NCBI GenBank assembly: GCA_050946575.1
Contig: JBMNVB010000003.1
Location: 110,593 to 174,592, forward strand
Length of the DNA: 64,000 nucleotides
From: JALCRY01 sp050946575
Lineage (GTDB): Bacteria; Bacillota; Clostridia; Peptostreptococcales; Anaerovoracaceae
Reading direction: 5' to 3'
The position numbers were made by a program, and so were the translations under genes. The notes beneath the pieces were generated by a model that had not been told where the DNA came from, did not search any database, and saw only the letters and a program-made list of their open reading frames with translations. Of the stretch, positions 51,213-59,326 are shown piece by piece (the first letter of the stretch is position 1; every line of letters starts with the position of its first letter).

Positions 51213-52220
51213 ATGTACGAAGACGACAGGACGGAGGAACTGCCGGAAAGATCGTACTATACGGTAGACGAGAACTACAACGGCATCGCGCCCGAAGGAG
51301 ACGGGCAGGACACATTCCCGGGCGAAGAGGGAGCGGAAACTTCTCCCGATCCTTACGGAGACGGCGAAGCGGAACCGCAGGGACCCGGCGAAAGTCAGAC
51401 CGCAGGGTACGATTACAGCAAGAGCCCCGGATATGACGCCGTGTTCGGTGAGAAAACGGGTGCTCCGGCAGTCCTGAGAAAAAAGAAGAAACACAGGAAA
51501 AAGCATTATTTCCTTAAGTTCTGCCTCGCCGTATTCCTTATCGCGGTGGCGGTGTATTTTATGATGTCTCCGTATTTCGACGTTAAAAAAATAGTGATAA
51601 AGGGAAACAGCAGCGTGACGAGTGAACAGGTGCTGGAACTCTCAGGCGTGAAAACGGGAGATCATATTTTCGAAGATCTGCTCACGAAGAGATTCAGGAT
51701 AAAAAGATCTCTGGAAAAAGAGACGTATATCAAGGATGTCTCTCTTTCTTCAGAACTTCCGGGGACGCTGATAATAACCGTGACGGAGAGGAAGAACAAC
51801 TGCGTCATCCTGGTAGGGAAAAAGTATTTGCTGCTGGACGATACCGGATATGTTATTAAGAAACTTGACAAGCGGCCGGCGGACATAACGCTGCTGCAGG
51901 GGGTCAAGATAAAAAGCGGAAAGACCGGACAGACGGCTGAGGCTGATTCCCAGAAGCAGCTCGAAGAGATGCTGGACCTGATAAAGGACACGAACGACGG
52001 TGATCTTTTCTTCAAGAAGGTCGTGTACAGCGAGTCGGTAACGCGCTGCTATGTGAGCGACACACTGACAGTGAAGGGCACATCCGAGAATATCGACAAG
52101 CATGTAAAGAACGGCAATCTCAAGAAGGTACTGTACGATCTATATAAAAAAGGCACGAAGACGGGCACTGTTTCCGTGGGAAGCGGAAAATACATGTCGT
52201 TCAGCCCGAAATTGGAATAA
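51213..52220 (+). CDS. ftsQ: cell division protein FtsQ/DivIB
   Basis: The 335-residue bitopic divisome protein has an acidic, Gly/Pro/Glu-rich cytosolic head (1-88), a basic patch, a membrane helix (about 100-118), and the POTRA domain DVKKIVIKGNSSVTSEQVLELSGVKTGDHIF followed by the FtsQ beta domain (LPGTLIITVTERKNNCVIL). The end ...KYMSFSPKLE looks natural, so the gene is intact. It is the last host gene; phage-type sequence begins within a few bases of its stop. Confidence 0.93.
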   Translation: MYEDDRTEELPERSYYTVDENYNGIAPEGDGQDTFPGEEGAETSPDPYGDGEAEPQGPGESQTAGYDYSKSPGYDAVFGEKTGAPAVLRKKKKHRKKHYFLKFCLAVFLIAVAVYFMMSPYFDVKKIVIKGNSSVTSEQVLELSGVKTGDHIFEDLLTKRFRIKRSLEKETYIKDVSLSSELPGTLIITVTERKNNCVILVGKKYLLLDDTGYVIKKLDKRPADITLLQGVKIKSGKTGQTAEADSQKQLEEMLDLIKDTNDGDLFFKKVVYSESVTRCYVSDTLTVKGTSENIDKHVKNGNLKKVLYDLYKKGTKTGTVSVGSGKYMSFSPKLE

Positions 52221-52236
52221 AAACATAGATGAAGAC

Positions 52237-52722
52237 GTGGTTAGTACAATTGAGAAAACGGTGAAAGAAGGAGAAAAGGCATTCGGTTACTGGACCTCCG
52301 AAGTTGCCGTCAAATCGATACCATCTCAAGGAGATGCTATCGTTTTATTTCAGACTGAAGCAATTGACTATGGTAGGGGTCCTGTTGCAATTAAACTTGT
52401 TCTTAATGAAGAGGCTCTAAAGGGGCAAACTGTTGAGACTCTAGATGAAAGAATTTCGAAATCATCGACAACGGTTGCAAATAACTTAGTAGAGGCAATG
52501 TGGCATGAGTGTGGGCACGCTAAAATAATAAATGGAAAAAGTGCTGAAGAAGTTCAGGATATATATGAGAATTTGGAAAATAAAGGAGTTCAAGGAGTTA
52601 GTACGAGCGCAAGTGATGACGGAGTAGAGGCATTGGCTGAGGCAGAGGTGCTTTTACGTAGAGGAGAAGAATTACCGAAAGAATTAAAAGCGCTATATGA
52701 CAGCTATTATAATCATCGGTAG
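52237..52722 (+). pseudogene. Truncated phage protein with HEXXH metallopeptidase-like motif (minor head protein C-terminus)
   Basis: The open frame encodes 161 residues from GTG 52237 but has no ribosome site and stays open backward into ftsQ, so the true start is missing. It contains AMWHECGHAKI, an HEXXH motif, and a helical end ELPKELKALYDSYYNHR. HEXXH-bearing C-termini are found on SPP1 gp7-like minor head proteins of Firmicute phages. AT-rich base use differs from ftsQ. I read it as the C-terminal part of such a protein. Confidence 0.55.
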
Positions 52723-52734
52723 GGGGTGAAAAAT

Positions 52735-52917
52735 ATGGTAGGTTGGTGCAAATGCGATTCTTGCATTCACAAGCATAAAGAAAAAATCGATGGGTGGATT
52801 CCTTGTTGCGATGCATTCCCCAATGGATGGCCTAAGGGCTGGATGAAGGTAGATGTTGAAGAATTAAAAGAGTGTAATGGCAATGGGTATCATTATGAAT
52901 TAGATCCTGATTGGTAG
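52735..52917 (+). CDS. Small Cys-rich phage-associated protein
   Basis: The 60-residue protein MVGWCKCDSCIHKHKEKI... contains six Cys, including CKCDSC and CC, a possible small zinc site, and WIPCCDAFPNGWP. GGGGG lies 6-7 bases before ATG 52735. Similar short proteins follow minor head genes in Firmicute prophages. Function unknown. Confidence 0.6.
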   Translation: MVGWCKCDSCIHKHKEKIDGWIPCCDAFPNGWPKGWMKVDVEELKECNGNGYHYELDPDW

Positions 52918-52972
52918 TTGGATATGTGAATATTGTGTTAATAAAGGGTACGGCTATGCGGAGTGTACCTGA

Positions 52973-53003
52973 GAGAGTTGGATGCATCCGGCTCTCCTTT
53001 TTT
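52973..53003 (+). terminator. Terminator upstream of the PGDYI-type gene
   Basis: GAGAGTTGGAT (52973-52983) pairs with ATCCGGCTCTC (52986-52996) with two G-T pairs, followed by CTTTTTT. Confidence 0.85.
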
Positions 53004-53022
53004 ATGTCCAGAAGGAGGAGAT

Positions 53023-53202
53023 ATGAAATATCGGAAGAAGCCAGTTATTGTCGAGGCGTACCAAACGGACAGGCCGCTCGACATTGAAACACTGGAAGGT
53101 ACAATGCACGCAAGTCCGGGAGATTACATTATTACAGGAGTAAACGGAGAAACATATCCTTGCAAGTCTGATATCTTCGAGAAAACCTATGATCCAATTT
53201 AA
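53023..53202 (+). CDS. Small phage protein (PGDYI-type)
   Basis: The 59-residue protein MKYRKKPVIVEAYQTD... has the PGDYIITGVNGETYPCKSDIF segment seen in many small phage proteins near structural genes. GGAGGAG is 4-6 bases before ATG 53023. Flanked on both sides by terminators, so it may be separately expressed. Function unknown. Confidence 0.75.
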   Translation: MKYRKKPVIVEAYQTDRPLDIETLEGTMHASPGDYIITGVNGETYPCKSDIFEKTYDPI

Positions 53203-53203
53203 A

Positions 53204-53227
53204 CCTCGCGGAAATCCGCGGGGTTTT
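53204..53227 (+). terminator. Terminator after the PGDYI-type gene
   Basis: CCTCGCGG and CCGCGGGG pair around AAAT and are followed by TTTT. Confidence 0.85.
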
Positions 53228-53250
53228 ATTATGCCCGGAAGGAGGCGTCT

Positions 53251-53475
53251 ATGGCCGTTGTGACAAGGGTAGTAAAATCTCATGAAGGACAAATGCTCGA
53301 CTTGATCCAGAGCGTGAAGTATGTCGGTGAATATCTCCAAAAACATGCAGAGGATATCGTCTATACAGAGCCGTATCTGGCGCAGGATGGACTCAACATC
53401 CGGCTGTATATTAATGATGAGGAGATTTCTACAATAGAAGTCACACAGAATATTTTGGTAACAAAGCGGAGATAA
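53251..53475 (+). CDS. Small phage protein of unknown function
   Basis: The 74-residue protein begins MAVVTRVVKSHEGQMLDL with an alpha-beta composition and a basic end (ILVTKRR). No family recognised. GGAGG precedes ATG 53251; a terminator follows directly. Confidence 0.6.
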   Translation: MAVVTRVVKSHEGQMLDLIQSVKYVGEYLQKHAEDIVYTEPYLAQDGLNIRLYINDEEISTIEVTQNILVTKRR

Positions 53476-53477
53476 TC

Positions 53478-53506
53478 AAGACGATCAGCAATGACCGTCT
53501 TTTTTA
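53478..53506 (+). terminator. Terminator upstream of the scaffold gene
   Basis: AAGACG (53478-53483) and CGTCTT (53496-53501) with a T-run to 53505. Confidence 0.8.
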
Positions 53507-53561
53507 TTGGCAACGCGTGCCTTAAACGCGGAAGTCAATACCGAAACATGGAGGGAAAAAC

Positions 53562-54044
53562 ATGGGAAATAATGGAACACCGAACAACGCGCCGACTGAA
53601 GGCGCAGCTGAAAGCTTCACGCAGGAACAGGTTGATGCGATCGTAAAGGACCGGCTTACAAGAGAACGTGAAAAGTATAAAGACTACAAGGATCTCAAGA
53701 ATAAAGCCGCCGAATACGATAAGCAGCAGGAAGCTGCAAAGACTGAGCTGCAGAAAGCACAGGACAAGGCCGCAGCCCTTGAAAAAGAGCTGTCCGGAAT
53801 GAAAGAACAGGAGAAGGTACGCTCGATCAGGGCTAAGGTGTCTAAGCAGACCGGCGTTCCGACCGAGTTGCTTACCGGAGGCGACGAGGACACCTGCACA
53901 GAGCAGGCGAAAGCGATCCTTAAATTTGCTAAGGGTGCAAAATATCCGGGGATAAAAGAAACCGAACACACACCGAAAAATACCAGCTCGGAGGATACTG
54001 ATTATCGCGAGCTGGCAGGCCAGATCTTTGGCAGAAAGGAATAG
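53562..54044 (+). CDS. Phage scaffolding protein (DUF4355-like)
   Basis: The 160-residue acidic protein is largely a coiled coil: FTQEQVDAIVKDRLTREREKYKDYKDLKNKAAEY leads to a Lys/Glu/Gln-rich helix up to about 95, then VPTELLTGGDEDTCTEQAKAIL. This is the usual form of capsid scaffolds gp14/DUF4355 located right before the capsid gene. GGAGG precedes ATG 53562. Confidence 0.85.
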   Translation: MGNNGTPNNAPTEGAAESFTQEQVDAIVKDRLTREREKYKDYKDLKNKAAEYDKQQEAAKTELQKAQDKAAALEKELSGMKEQEKVRSIRAKVSKQTGVPTELLTGGDEDTCTEQAKAILKFAKGAKYPGIKETEHTPKNTSSEDTDYRELAGQIFGRKE

Positions 54045-54048
54045 AAAA

Positions 54049-54945
54049 ATGGCAGCTTTAATTACAACTGATTTTCAGACCCCTAGCAATATTGCAAAGG
54101 GCATATTCAAGAAGGCGCAGACCGGTTCTGCTCTCGCTCAGCTTTCAGCTCAGCGTCCGCAGAAATTCGGATCCGAAACGAACTGGGTACTGACGGCAGC
54201 GCCGAAAGCTGAGATCGTAGGGGAGGGCGGCCAGAAATCGCCTACTCCGACGACATACGCACCGAAAACTGTCAAACCTGTAAAACTACAGGTGACGATG
54301 AGATTCTCTCAGGAAGTACAGTGGGCGGATGAAGACGTCCAGATCGGTGTCCTGCAGGATCTTTCCGAGAATGCGGGCATCGCGCTCGGTCGTGCGCTCG
54401 ACCTGATCGGGATCCATAAGATCAACCCGCTTACCGGCGCCGTTTCCGAGCTTGTGAGTGAGGGACTTATCGATGCTACTCAGTCGGCCACACTTTCGGG
54501 CACGGCATATGATACTGCAGTCGAAGCAGCTGCGGGGCTGATCATCAATGCCGGATACGCACCTACGGGAATCGCTTTTGACCCGGCTCTGTCCTTCGGT
54601 CTCGCGACAATGCGTGACACGACAGGCAGGAGGCTCTATCCGGAACTTGGATATGGTACGGCCATTACGAATTTTGAGGGTATGAACGCTGCGGTATCTG
54701 ACACGGTATCGGCGAAGAATGAAGCGGCAGCCGCAACTAATCTGCTCGGTATCGTCGGGCAGTTCGACGCGTTCCGCTGGGGCGTACAGAGAAGCGTAGC
54801 GGCTCATCTGATCGAGTACGGCGATCCGGACGGTCTTGGCGACCTTCAGAGAGCGAATCAGATCGCGCTGCGTGCGGAAGTGGTCTATGGAGTCGGCATC
54901 ATGGACCTGAACGCCTTCGCTAAGATAGTACAGGCGTCTGCTTGA
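54049..54945 (+). CDS. Phage major capsid protein (HK97-fold)
   Basis: The 298-residue capsid protein has the N-terminal arm ITTDFQTPSNIAKGIFKKAQ, the E-loop region VGEGGQKSPTPTTYAPKTVKPVKLQVTMRFSQEVQ (core VGEGGQKSPT) and the P-domain helix SENAGIALGRALDLIGI. ATG 54049 is favoured (AAGGA upstream). It carries one of only two GCATTGAT copies of the phage part. Confidence 0.9.
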   Translation: MAALITTDFQTPSNIAKGIFKKAQTGSALAQLSAQRPQKFGSETNWVLTAAPKAEIVGEGGQKSPTPTTYAPKTVKPVKLQVTMRFSQEVQWADEDVQIGVLQDLSENAGIALGRALDLIGIHKINPLTGAVSELVSEGLIDATQSATLSGTAYDTAVEAAAGLIINAGYAPTGIAFDPALSFGLATMRDTTGRRLYPELGYGTAITNFEGMNAAVSDTVSAKNEAAAATNLLGIVGQFDAFRWGVQRSVAAHLIEYGDPDGLGDLQRANQIALRAEVVYGVGIMDLNAFAKIVQASA

Positions 54946-55091
54946 TGAAGCGGATCTACAGAGGCATTGAAGTAGAGTCCAGTCTTCCGCTGGACTCTAT
55001 CCTTTTTCAGGAGCCGGAGAAAAAGAAGCCGACACCGGCGAATAAGGGAAAGGCGCAAACGAAGACTACGCGAAAGAAGGAAACGAAATGA
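54945..55091 (+). CDS. Small basic phage protein between capsid and connector
   Basis: A 48-residue frame MKRIYRGIEVESSLPLDSIL...KKETK with a Lys/Thr-rich tail starts on the capsid stop (TGATG) and ends overlapping the next start by ATGA. The double coupling supports a real gene; similar short ORFs occur here in related phages. Function unknown. Confidence 0.6.
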   Translation: MKRIYRGIEVESSLPLDSILFQEPEKKKPTPANKGKAQTKTTRKKETK

Positions 55092-55468
55092 CTGTTTATG
55101 CGACTGTTGAGGACGTATCAGCCGGCTTCAGGGCATTGACCGAGACGGAAAAGACTCAGGCAGAAAGTCTGCTCTCAGAGGCGGCGCTTATCATTGATTC
55201 CGTAGCGTCAAAAGCTGCGGCGGACAATAAGAAGATCGTCTCATGCAGGATGGTCCGTCGCGCGATAGGGGACGGCACTACAGCGTCATTTCCTATGGGC
55301 TCAACACAGGGGAGCGTGTCCGCCCTCGGGTATGCTCAATCCTGGACGCTCGGAAGCGGGGCAAGCGGCGAATTGTATCTGAATAAGACGGACCGCAGGC
55401 TCTTAGGACTTGGCAGCCAGATCGGTTCGTACAGTCCGGTGGAGGAATTGACATGCTCAGAGGGATAA
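55088..55468 (+). CDS. Phage head-tail connector protein (Gp6/Gp15-like)
   Basis: The 126-residue protein begins MTVYATVEDVSAGFRALTETE with the helical, DUF-like fold of adaptor proteins, LLSEAALIIDSVA. Position after the capsid gene supports a head-tail adaptor. It overlaps the next gene by 16 bases. Confidence 0.75.
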   Translation: MTVYATVEDVSAGFRALTETEKTQAESLLSEAALIIDSVASKAAADNKKIVSCRMVRRAIGDGTTASFPMGSTQGSVSALGYAQSWTLGSGASGELYLNKTDRRLLGLGSQIGSYSPVEELTCSEG

Positions 55469-55785
55469 CAGTGCGGCTGAAACAGAAAGTCCAGACGGGC
55501 GTGGATCCGTTCAATCACCCGACGTTCGAAGAGAGTTGGGTCGATGTGGATAACGTGCTTATCGGCGAACCTTCAGCTGATGATATCAATACTGAGATCA
55601 ATCTTACGGGGAAGCAAGTCGCATATACGCTCGCTATCCCCAAGGGCGATGATCATGTGTGGACCGACACGGAAGTGAAGTTCTTCGGTGAAGAGTTCCG
55701 CACGATCGGCGCACCTGTCCAGGGCATCGAAGACATGATCCCGCTCGACTGGAACAAGAAAGTGAAGGTGGAACGATATGGCTAA
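55453..55785 (+). CDS. Phage head closure protein
   Basis: The 110-residue beta-rich protein GITVRLKQKVQTGVDPFNHPTF resembles SPP1 gp16-type head-closure proteins, with TLAIPKGDDHVW and FRTIGAPVQGIEDMIPLDWN. The position is right. It overlaps the next gene by 8 bases. Confidence 0.75.
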   Translation: MLRGITVRLKQKVQTGVDPFNHPTFEESWVDVDNVLIGEPSADDINTEINLTGKQVAYTLAIPKGDDHVWTDTEVKFFGEEFRTIGAPVQGIEDMIPLDWNKKVKVERYG

Positions 55786-56014
55786 GGTCAAGATAGTTCT
55801 GAACAGACGCGGCGTCGGTCAGCTGCTTAAGTCAGAAGAGATGCAGTCTTTCCTGCAGAGCAAGGCTGAAGAGATCTCGGGCCGCTGCGGCGAGGGATAT
55901 TCTGCGGACGTGTACGTCGGCAAGAACCGTGCTAACGCGATGGTCAAGACCGAAACGGACAAAGCGTATTTCGAGAATATGAACAAGAACACGATATTGA
56001 AGAATACCTACTGA
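55778..56014 (+). CDS. Small phage tail-completion protein
   Basis: The 78-residue protein MAKVKIVLNRRGVGQLLKSEEM is a short form of the HK97 gp10-like family (usually 110-150 residues), with KAEEISGRCGEGYSAD and YFENMNKNTIL. Position between head closure and tail terminator is normal. Confidence 0.7.
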   Translation: MAKVKIVLNRRGVGQLLKSEEMQSFLQSKAEEISGRCGEGYSADVYVGKNRANAMVKTETDKAYFENMNKNTILKNTY

Positions 56015-56024
56015 GGGAAGAAAC

Positions 56025-56366
56025 ATGATCGAAGAGACAATTATAGCTTACCTGAATAAGGCGCTGGATGTGCCTGCATATCTGGAACGCCCGGAGAGTC
56101 CGGGGTCAAGCTACGTTCTTGTAGAGAAGACCGGATCCGGAGTGAGCGACCATATCAGCAGCGGCACGTTCACATTGCAGTCATACGCGGGCAGTCTCTA
56201 TGCAGCTGCAAGCCTGAATGACAAAGTGAAAAAAGCCATGTTCAGCGCGGTCTCTGAACCGGAGATCGCGAGTGTGTCGCTTAATTCGGACTATAACTTC
56301 ACAGATCCCTCAACTGAGGAGTACCGTTATCAGGCGGTCTTCGATATCGTGCACTATGACTGTTAG
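56025..56366 (+). CDS. Phage tail terminator-like protein
   Basis: The 113-residue protein MIEETIIAYLNKALDVPAYLERPE has SYVLVEKTGSG and a C-terminal YRYQAVFDIVHYD strand, as in small tail-completion proteins (Gp17-like) that cap the tail tube. Confidence 0.72.
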   Translation: MIEETIIAYLNKALDVPAYLERPESPGSSYVLVEKTGSGVSDHISSGTFTLQSYAGSLYAAASLNDKVKKAMFSAVSEPEIASVSLNSDYNFTDPSTEEYRYQAVFDIVHYDC

Positions 56367-56377
56367 GAGGTTACACA

Positions 56378-56935
56378 ATGGCAACAGTTAATTTAGTAAC
56401 TGTCGGGAAGCCGGCGGCGGGTATGATATCCGTTGCGCCGCTCGGCACGGCGCTTCCTACCGATGCGTCGACAGCTCTCCCTTCGGAGTATGAGTCTCTC
56501 GGATTCATCTCTGAGGACGGAGTAACGAACAATAACTCTCCCGACTCTGACACCATAAAGGACTGGGAAGGCAAGGTCGTATACACGGTGCAGAATGAGA
56601 AATCGGACACCTGGAGCTGCAAGTTCATCGAGGCGATGAACACAAGCGTGCTTAAGGTGATCTACGGCGAGGATAACGTCACCGAGACGAACGGGGTCAC
56701 CGAGGTCAAGGCGAACGCTGACGAGCCGGTCGCGCACGTCTATGTTATAGACGAGATATTCAACGGGGATGTGCCGCATCGCACGGTCATCCCGCACGGC
56801 GTCGTCACGGAGATCGGGGACATCACGCATGCAAACGGCGAAGTCCTCGGATTCGAGACGACTATTCAGGCGCTGCCGGATGATGACGGCTATACGCACT
56901 ATGAATATACGGGAACGACGACAACGACAACGTGA
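56378..56935 (+). CDS. Phage major tail tube protein
   Basis: The 185-residue protein begins ATVNLVTVGKPAAGMISVAPLGTALPTDAS and has ESLGFISEDGVTNNN, KFIEAMNTSVLKVIYGE and a Thr-rich end. This is the siphovirus tail tube pattern. AGGAGG precedes ATG 56378. Confidence 0.85.
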   Translation: MATVNLVTVGKPAAGMISVAPLGTALPTDASTALPSEYESLGFISEDGVTNNNSPDSDTIKDWEGKVVYTVQNEKSDTWSCKFIEAMNTSVLKVIYGEDNVTETNGVTEVKANADEPVAHVYVIDEIFNGDVPHRTVIPHGVVTEIGDITHANGEVLGFETTIQALPDDDGYTHYEYTGTTTTTT

Positions 56936-56947
56936 GGAGAGTAAAAC

Positions 56948-57259
56948 ATGGCTCAGCAGAATGAATACGTTACAGGCGAGACGAAGAGCGGCTTCAAGTT
57001 CAAGATAGACAAGAGAAGACTCAATGACTACGAGCTGCTCGAAGATCTCGAGTTGCTGGATGATGATGAGACCGAGACGTCGGTCATCACGCGAATAGTG
57101 AATCGGTTTCTCGGCGAAGAGCAAGCCAAAAGGCTCAAGGAGCATTGTCGTGGAGAAGACGGTATTATTCCCATACTGGGCGAGAATAGTATGGTGGCCA
57201 CCTTAGGTGAGATATTCACAATTGTTCAGGAGAAGGACGAAGACGTAAAAAACTCCTGA
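56948..57259 (+). CDS. Tail assembly chaperone, short form (gpG-like)
   Basis: The 103-residue acidic protein has TKSGFKFKIDKRRLNDYELLEDLELLDDD. It ends just after a slippery heptamer at 57247-57253, so a fraction of ribosomes can shift -1 into the next frame, giving a roughly 224-residue fusion. Short and long forms bind the tape measure protein during tail assembly in lambda-like phages. Confidence 0.82.
   Translation: MAQQNEYVTGETKSGFKFKIDKRRLNDYELLEDLELLDDDETETSVITRIVNRFLGEEQAKRLKEHCRGEDGIIPILGENSMVATLGEIFTIVQEKDEDVKNS
57247..57253 (+). promoter_or_regulatory. Programmed -1 ribosomal frameshift site A AAA AAC
   Basis: In the upstream frame the codons are GTA AAA AAC TCC TGA, giving the ideal X XXY YYZ heptamer. 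After a -1 slip the frame is open through LLILSG into ATG 57271 with no stop. Confidence 0.85.
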
Positions 57260-57270
57260 TCCTGTCCGGA

Positions 57271-57621
57271 ATGATAGGTCTTGATGAGAACGCTCTTATC
57301 TGCGACCTTGCGGAGACTTACGGGATCTTCGACTATCGAGCGCTGCCGCCGGCCTTAGTGGCAACGCTCGCTTCCGGATTAGGAATGAATTCAAGAATAG
57401 TCAAGGCAATGATGGGCGTGACGGATATCGCTCCGGATTCGCTGCTGCTTGCGGCGATCCTCGATACCGTCAGAGCCTTTTTTGATGTTGGAAATGTAAA
57501 GACATTCGTAGAGCGGATGCTTGCGGAGGATAAAGAAGAGGCAAGGCCGGTTCAGGTCTATGACAGCGTTGAAGACTTCCGCCAGGCGTATGATCGGATC
57601 CATCAGAGAAAGGAGGAGTGA
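57271..57621 (+). CDS. Tail assembly chaperone, frameshift extension (gpT-like)
   Basis: The 116-residue frame MIGLDENALICDLAETYGIFDYRALPPALVATLASGLG resembles extensions of tail chaperones (DUF5361-like) and is most likely made as a fusion by the frameshift at 57247. No ribosome site is seen close to ATG 57271. Ends where the tape measure gene starts. Confidence 0.75.
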   Translation: MIGLDENALICDLAETYGIFDYRALPPALVATLASGLGMNSRIVKAMMGVTDIAPDSLLLAAILDTVRAFFDVGNVKTFVERMLAEDKEEARPVQVYDSVEDFRQAYDRIHQRKEE

Positions 57622-57623
57622 TC

Positions 57624-59324
57624 ATGAGTGGAACACAGCTGGCTACCGCGTATGTACAGGTCATACCGTCTGCCCGCGGGATCAAGGGTTCACTGACATC
57701 CGAATTCGGCAGTGCGGCATCCGCTGCAGGCAGCTCCGCAGGCAGGCTCGGCGGGAGCAGTATGGCCAGTTCACTGTTGACTGCACTCAGAGGATCCGCA
57801 ATAGTGGCGGGCGTGGGTGCGATTTTCAATCAGATCATACAGGAAGGTGCGGCTCTGGAGCAGTCCATTGGCGGCATCAAAACGATGTTCAATACGAGCT
57901 CGTCCGAGGTACTCGCCAACGCGAAGAATGCTTGGAGGACTGCCGGTCTGTCCGCTAACCAGTATATGGAGCAGGCGACAAGCTTTTCCGCAGCGCTGCT
58001 GCAGTCGCTCGGGGGCGATACTCAGAAGGCGGCGGCGTCAGCAGATATGGCCGTCCGCGACATGGCCGACAACTCAAATAAATTCGGCACTAATATCCAG
58101 AGCATACAGGATGCATATCAGGGATTCTCCAAGCAGAATTACACCATGCTCGATAACCTGAAGCTCGGTTACGGCGGGACACGGACCGAAATGCAGAGGC
58201 TGCTCGACGATGCAAATAGGATCAATGCGGAAAACGGTAAGAATACGAATTACAGCATCAATAATCTGAATGATGTGTATTCCGCTATCCATGTCGTGCA
58301 GGAAGAGATGAACATAACGGGCACGACATCAAAAGAGGCTGCTACGACTCTCACGGGCTCCTACTTATCGATGACCGCCGCAGCTAAGAACTTTGCAGGG
58401 TATCTGGTGAACGGGAATCAGAAAGACATCAACAACGCCTTCAGAAGCATGATAAGCGCGACTTGTACTTTCGTCCTGAAGAATCTTATACCCGCAGTGG
58501 GGAGAGTCCTCGCGGGCATCGGCAAGATCCTCCTTCAGCAGGTCCCGGAACTGTTTGACACTCTCCGGAAAAGCGTCGATAAGGCCATAAAGAGCATTAT
58601 GTCGGGCTCAGGCGATCAAGCCACGCAGAATGGACTTAAATTTGCAGTCAAGCTCATGGGCGGAATACTGAAGGGACTCGCGAAGTTTAATATTGCTCTC
58701 GGGAGACTTCTTGTCTCGTTGGTCAGACTTGCGCTGGCCTCCGCCTCCAGGCTCCTTAGTTCATCGTGCAAGGCTCTTGGGAGGCTGATAGTGAATCTGC
58801 TTGTTCTCGGCATCAAAGGAGCGAAAGGTCTTCTTGTGAGCGCAGGAGGATTCGTTAAGAAAGTGGTCGTCTCGGCGCTGAAGGGACTCGGGAATCTGAC
58901 AAGCATCGGCAAGGATCTCATCAAGGGTATCTGGAAAGGCATCAAGAATACGGCAGGGTGGTTCAGGGATCGCATCAAGAGCTACGTCGGGAACGTTAAA
59001 AAATTCCTGAAGAAGCTGTTCAAAATCGGATCGCCGTCAAAGGTCATGGCCGATGAGATAGGGCAGTATCTCCCTATGGGCGTCGCTATGGGTATCGACA
59101 GGAAAGCCGGCGTTATCACTGACGCGATGGATAACGCTATGAGCGGCGTCACCGGTATGGATCACAAAGCATTCAATATTGGCGTGAAAGGCACTTCCGG
59201 AAGAGCTGCTTTCGCTGGTCAGATGAACGTTGCATTTACTCTGAATGTCTCCGGTGCGGAGGATCCGGAAGAATGGGGAAGACAGTGCGCGCAGACAGCG
59301 CTTAGAGAATTGAGGATGGCATAG
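57624..59324 (+). CDS. Phage tape measure protein
   Basis: The 566-residue protein has a Ser/Gly-rich start, helical TMP core ALEQSIGGIKTMFNTSSSEVLANAKNAW (cut: core GGIKTMFNTS), MADNSNKFGTNIQSIQDAYQGFSKQNYTMLDNLKLGYGGT (core DNLKLGYGGT) and a hydrophobic stretch near 300-430. It ends with KIGSPSKVMADEIGQYLPMGVAMGI. It is short for a tape measure protein, implying a short tail. GGAGG precedes ATG 57624. Confidence 0.88.
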   Translation: MSGTQLATAYVQVIPSARGIKGSLTSEFGSAASAAGSSAGRLGGSSMASSLLTALRGSAIVAGVGAIFNQIIQEGAALEQSIGGIKTMFNTSSSEVLANAKNAWRTAGLSANQYMEQATSFSAALLQSLGGDTQKAAASADMAVRDMADNSNKFGTNIQSIQDAYQGFSKQNYTMLDNLKLGYGGTRTEMQRLLDDANRINAENGKNTNYSINNLNDVYSAIHVVQEEMNITGTTSKEAATTLTGSYLSMTAAAKNFAGYLVNGNQKDINNAFRSMISATCTFVLKNLIPAVGRVLAGIGKILLQQVPELFDTLRKSVDKAIKSIMSGSGDQATQNGLKFAVKLMGGILKGLAKFNIALGRLLVSLVRLALASASRLLSSSCKALGRLIVNLLVLGIKGAKGLLVSAGGFVKKVVVSALKGLGNLTSIGKDLIKGIWKGIKNTAGWFRDRIKSYVGNVKKFLKKLFKIGSPSKVMADEIGQYLPMGVAMGIDRKAGVITDAMDNAMSGVTGMDHKAFNIGVKGTSGRAAFAGQMNVAFTLNVSGAEDPEEWGRQCAQTALRELRMA

Positions 59325-59326
59325 AA

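Larger units (their letters stand above)
479..58228. repeat. Dispersed over-represented 8-mer GCATTGAT (34 copies)
   Basis: Forward copies start at 479, 1643, 3451, 8751, 11618, 12555, 15498, 16624, 20789, 22948, 24464, 34555, 35173, 35860, 38289, 40951, 41670, 44392, 46189 and 49114; reverse copies (ATCAATGC) at 4264, 8745, 13465, 14090, 18885, 20072, 21892, 26594, 35368, 37352, 40110, 41664, 54544 and 58221. Seven are intergenic. Copies in genes fall in several frames (Ala-Leu-Ile/Met, Gly-Ile-Asp, Ile-Asn-Ala, Gln-Cys), so the selection acts on DNA. Counts were made by eye and could miss a few. Confidence 0.85.

Noticed and set aside
52221..53560. Integrase or lysogeny genes at the left phage end
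   Set aside because: All frames there encode small proteins without recombinase or repressor signatures.
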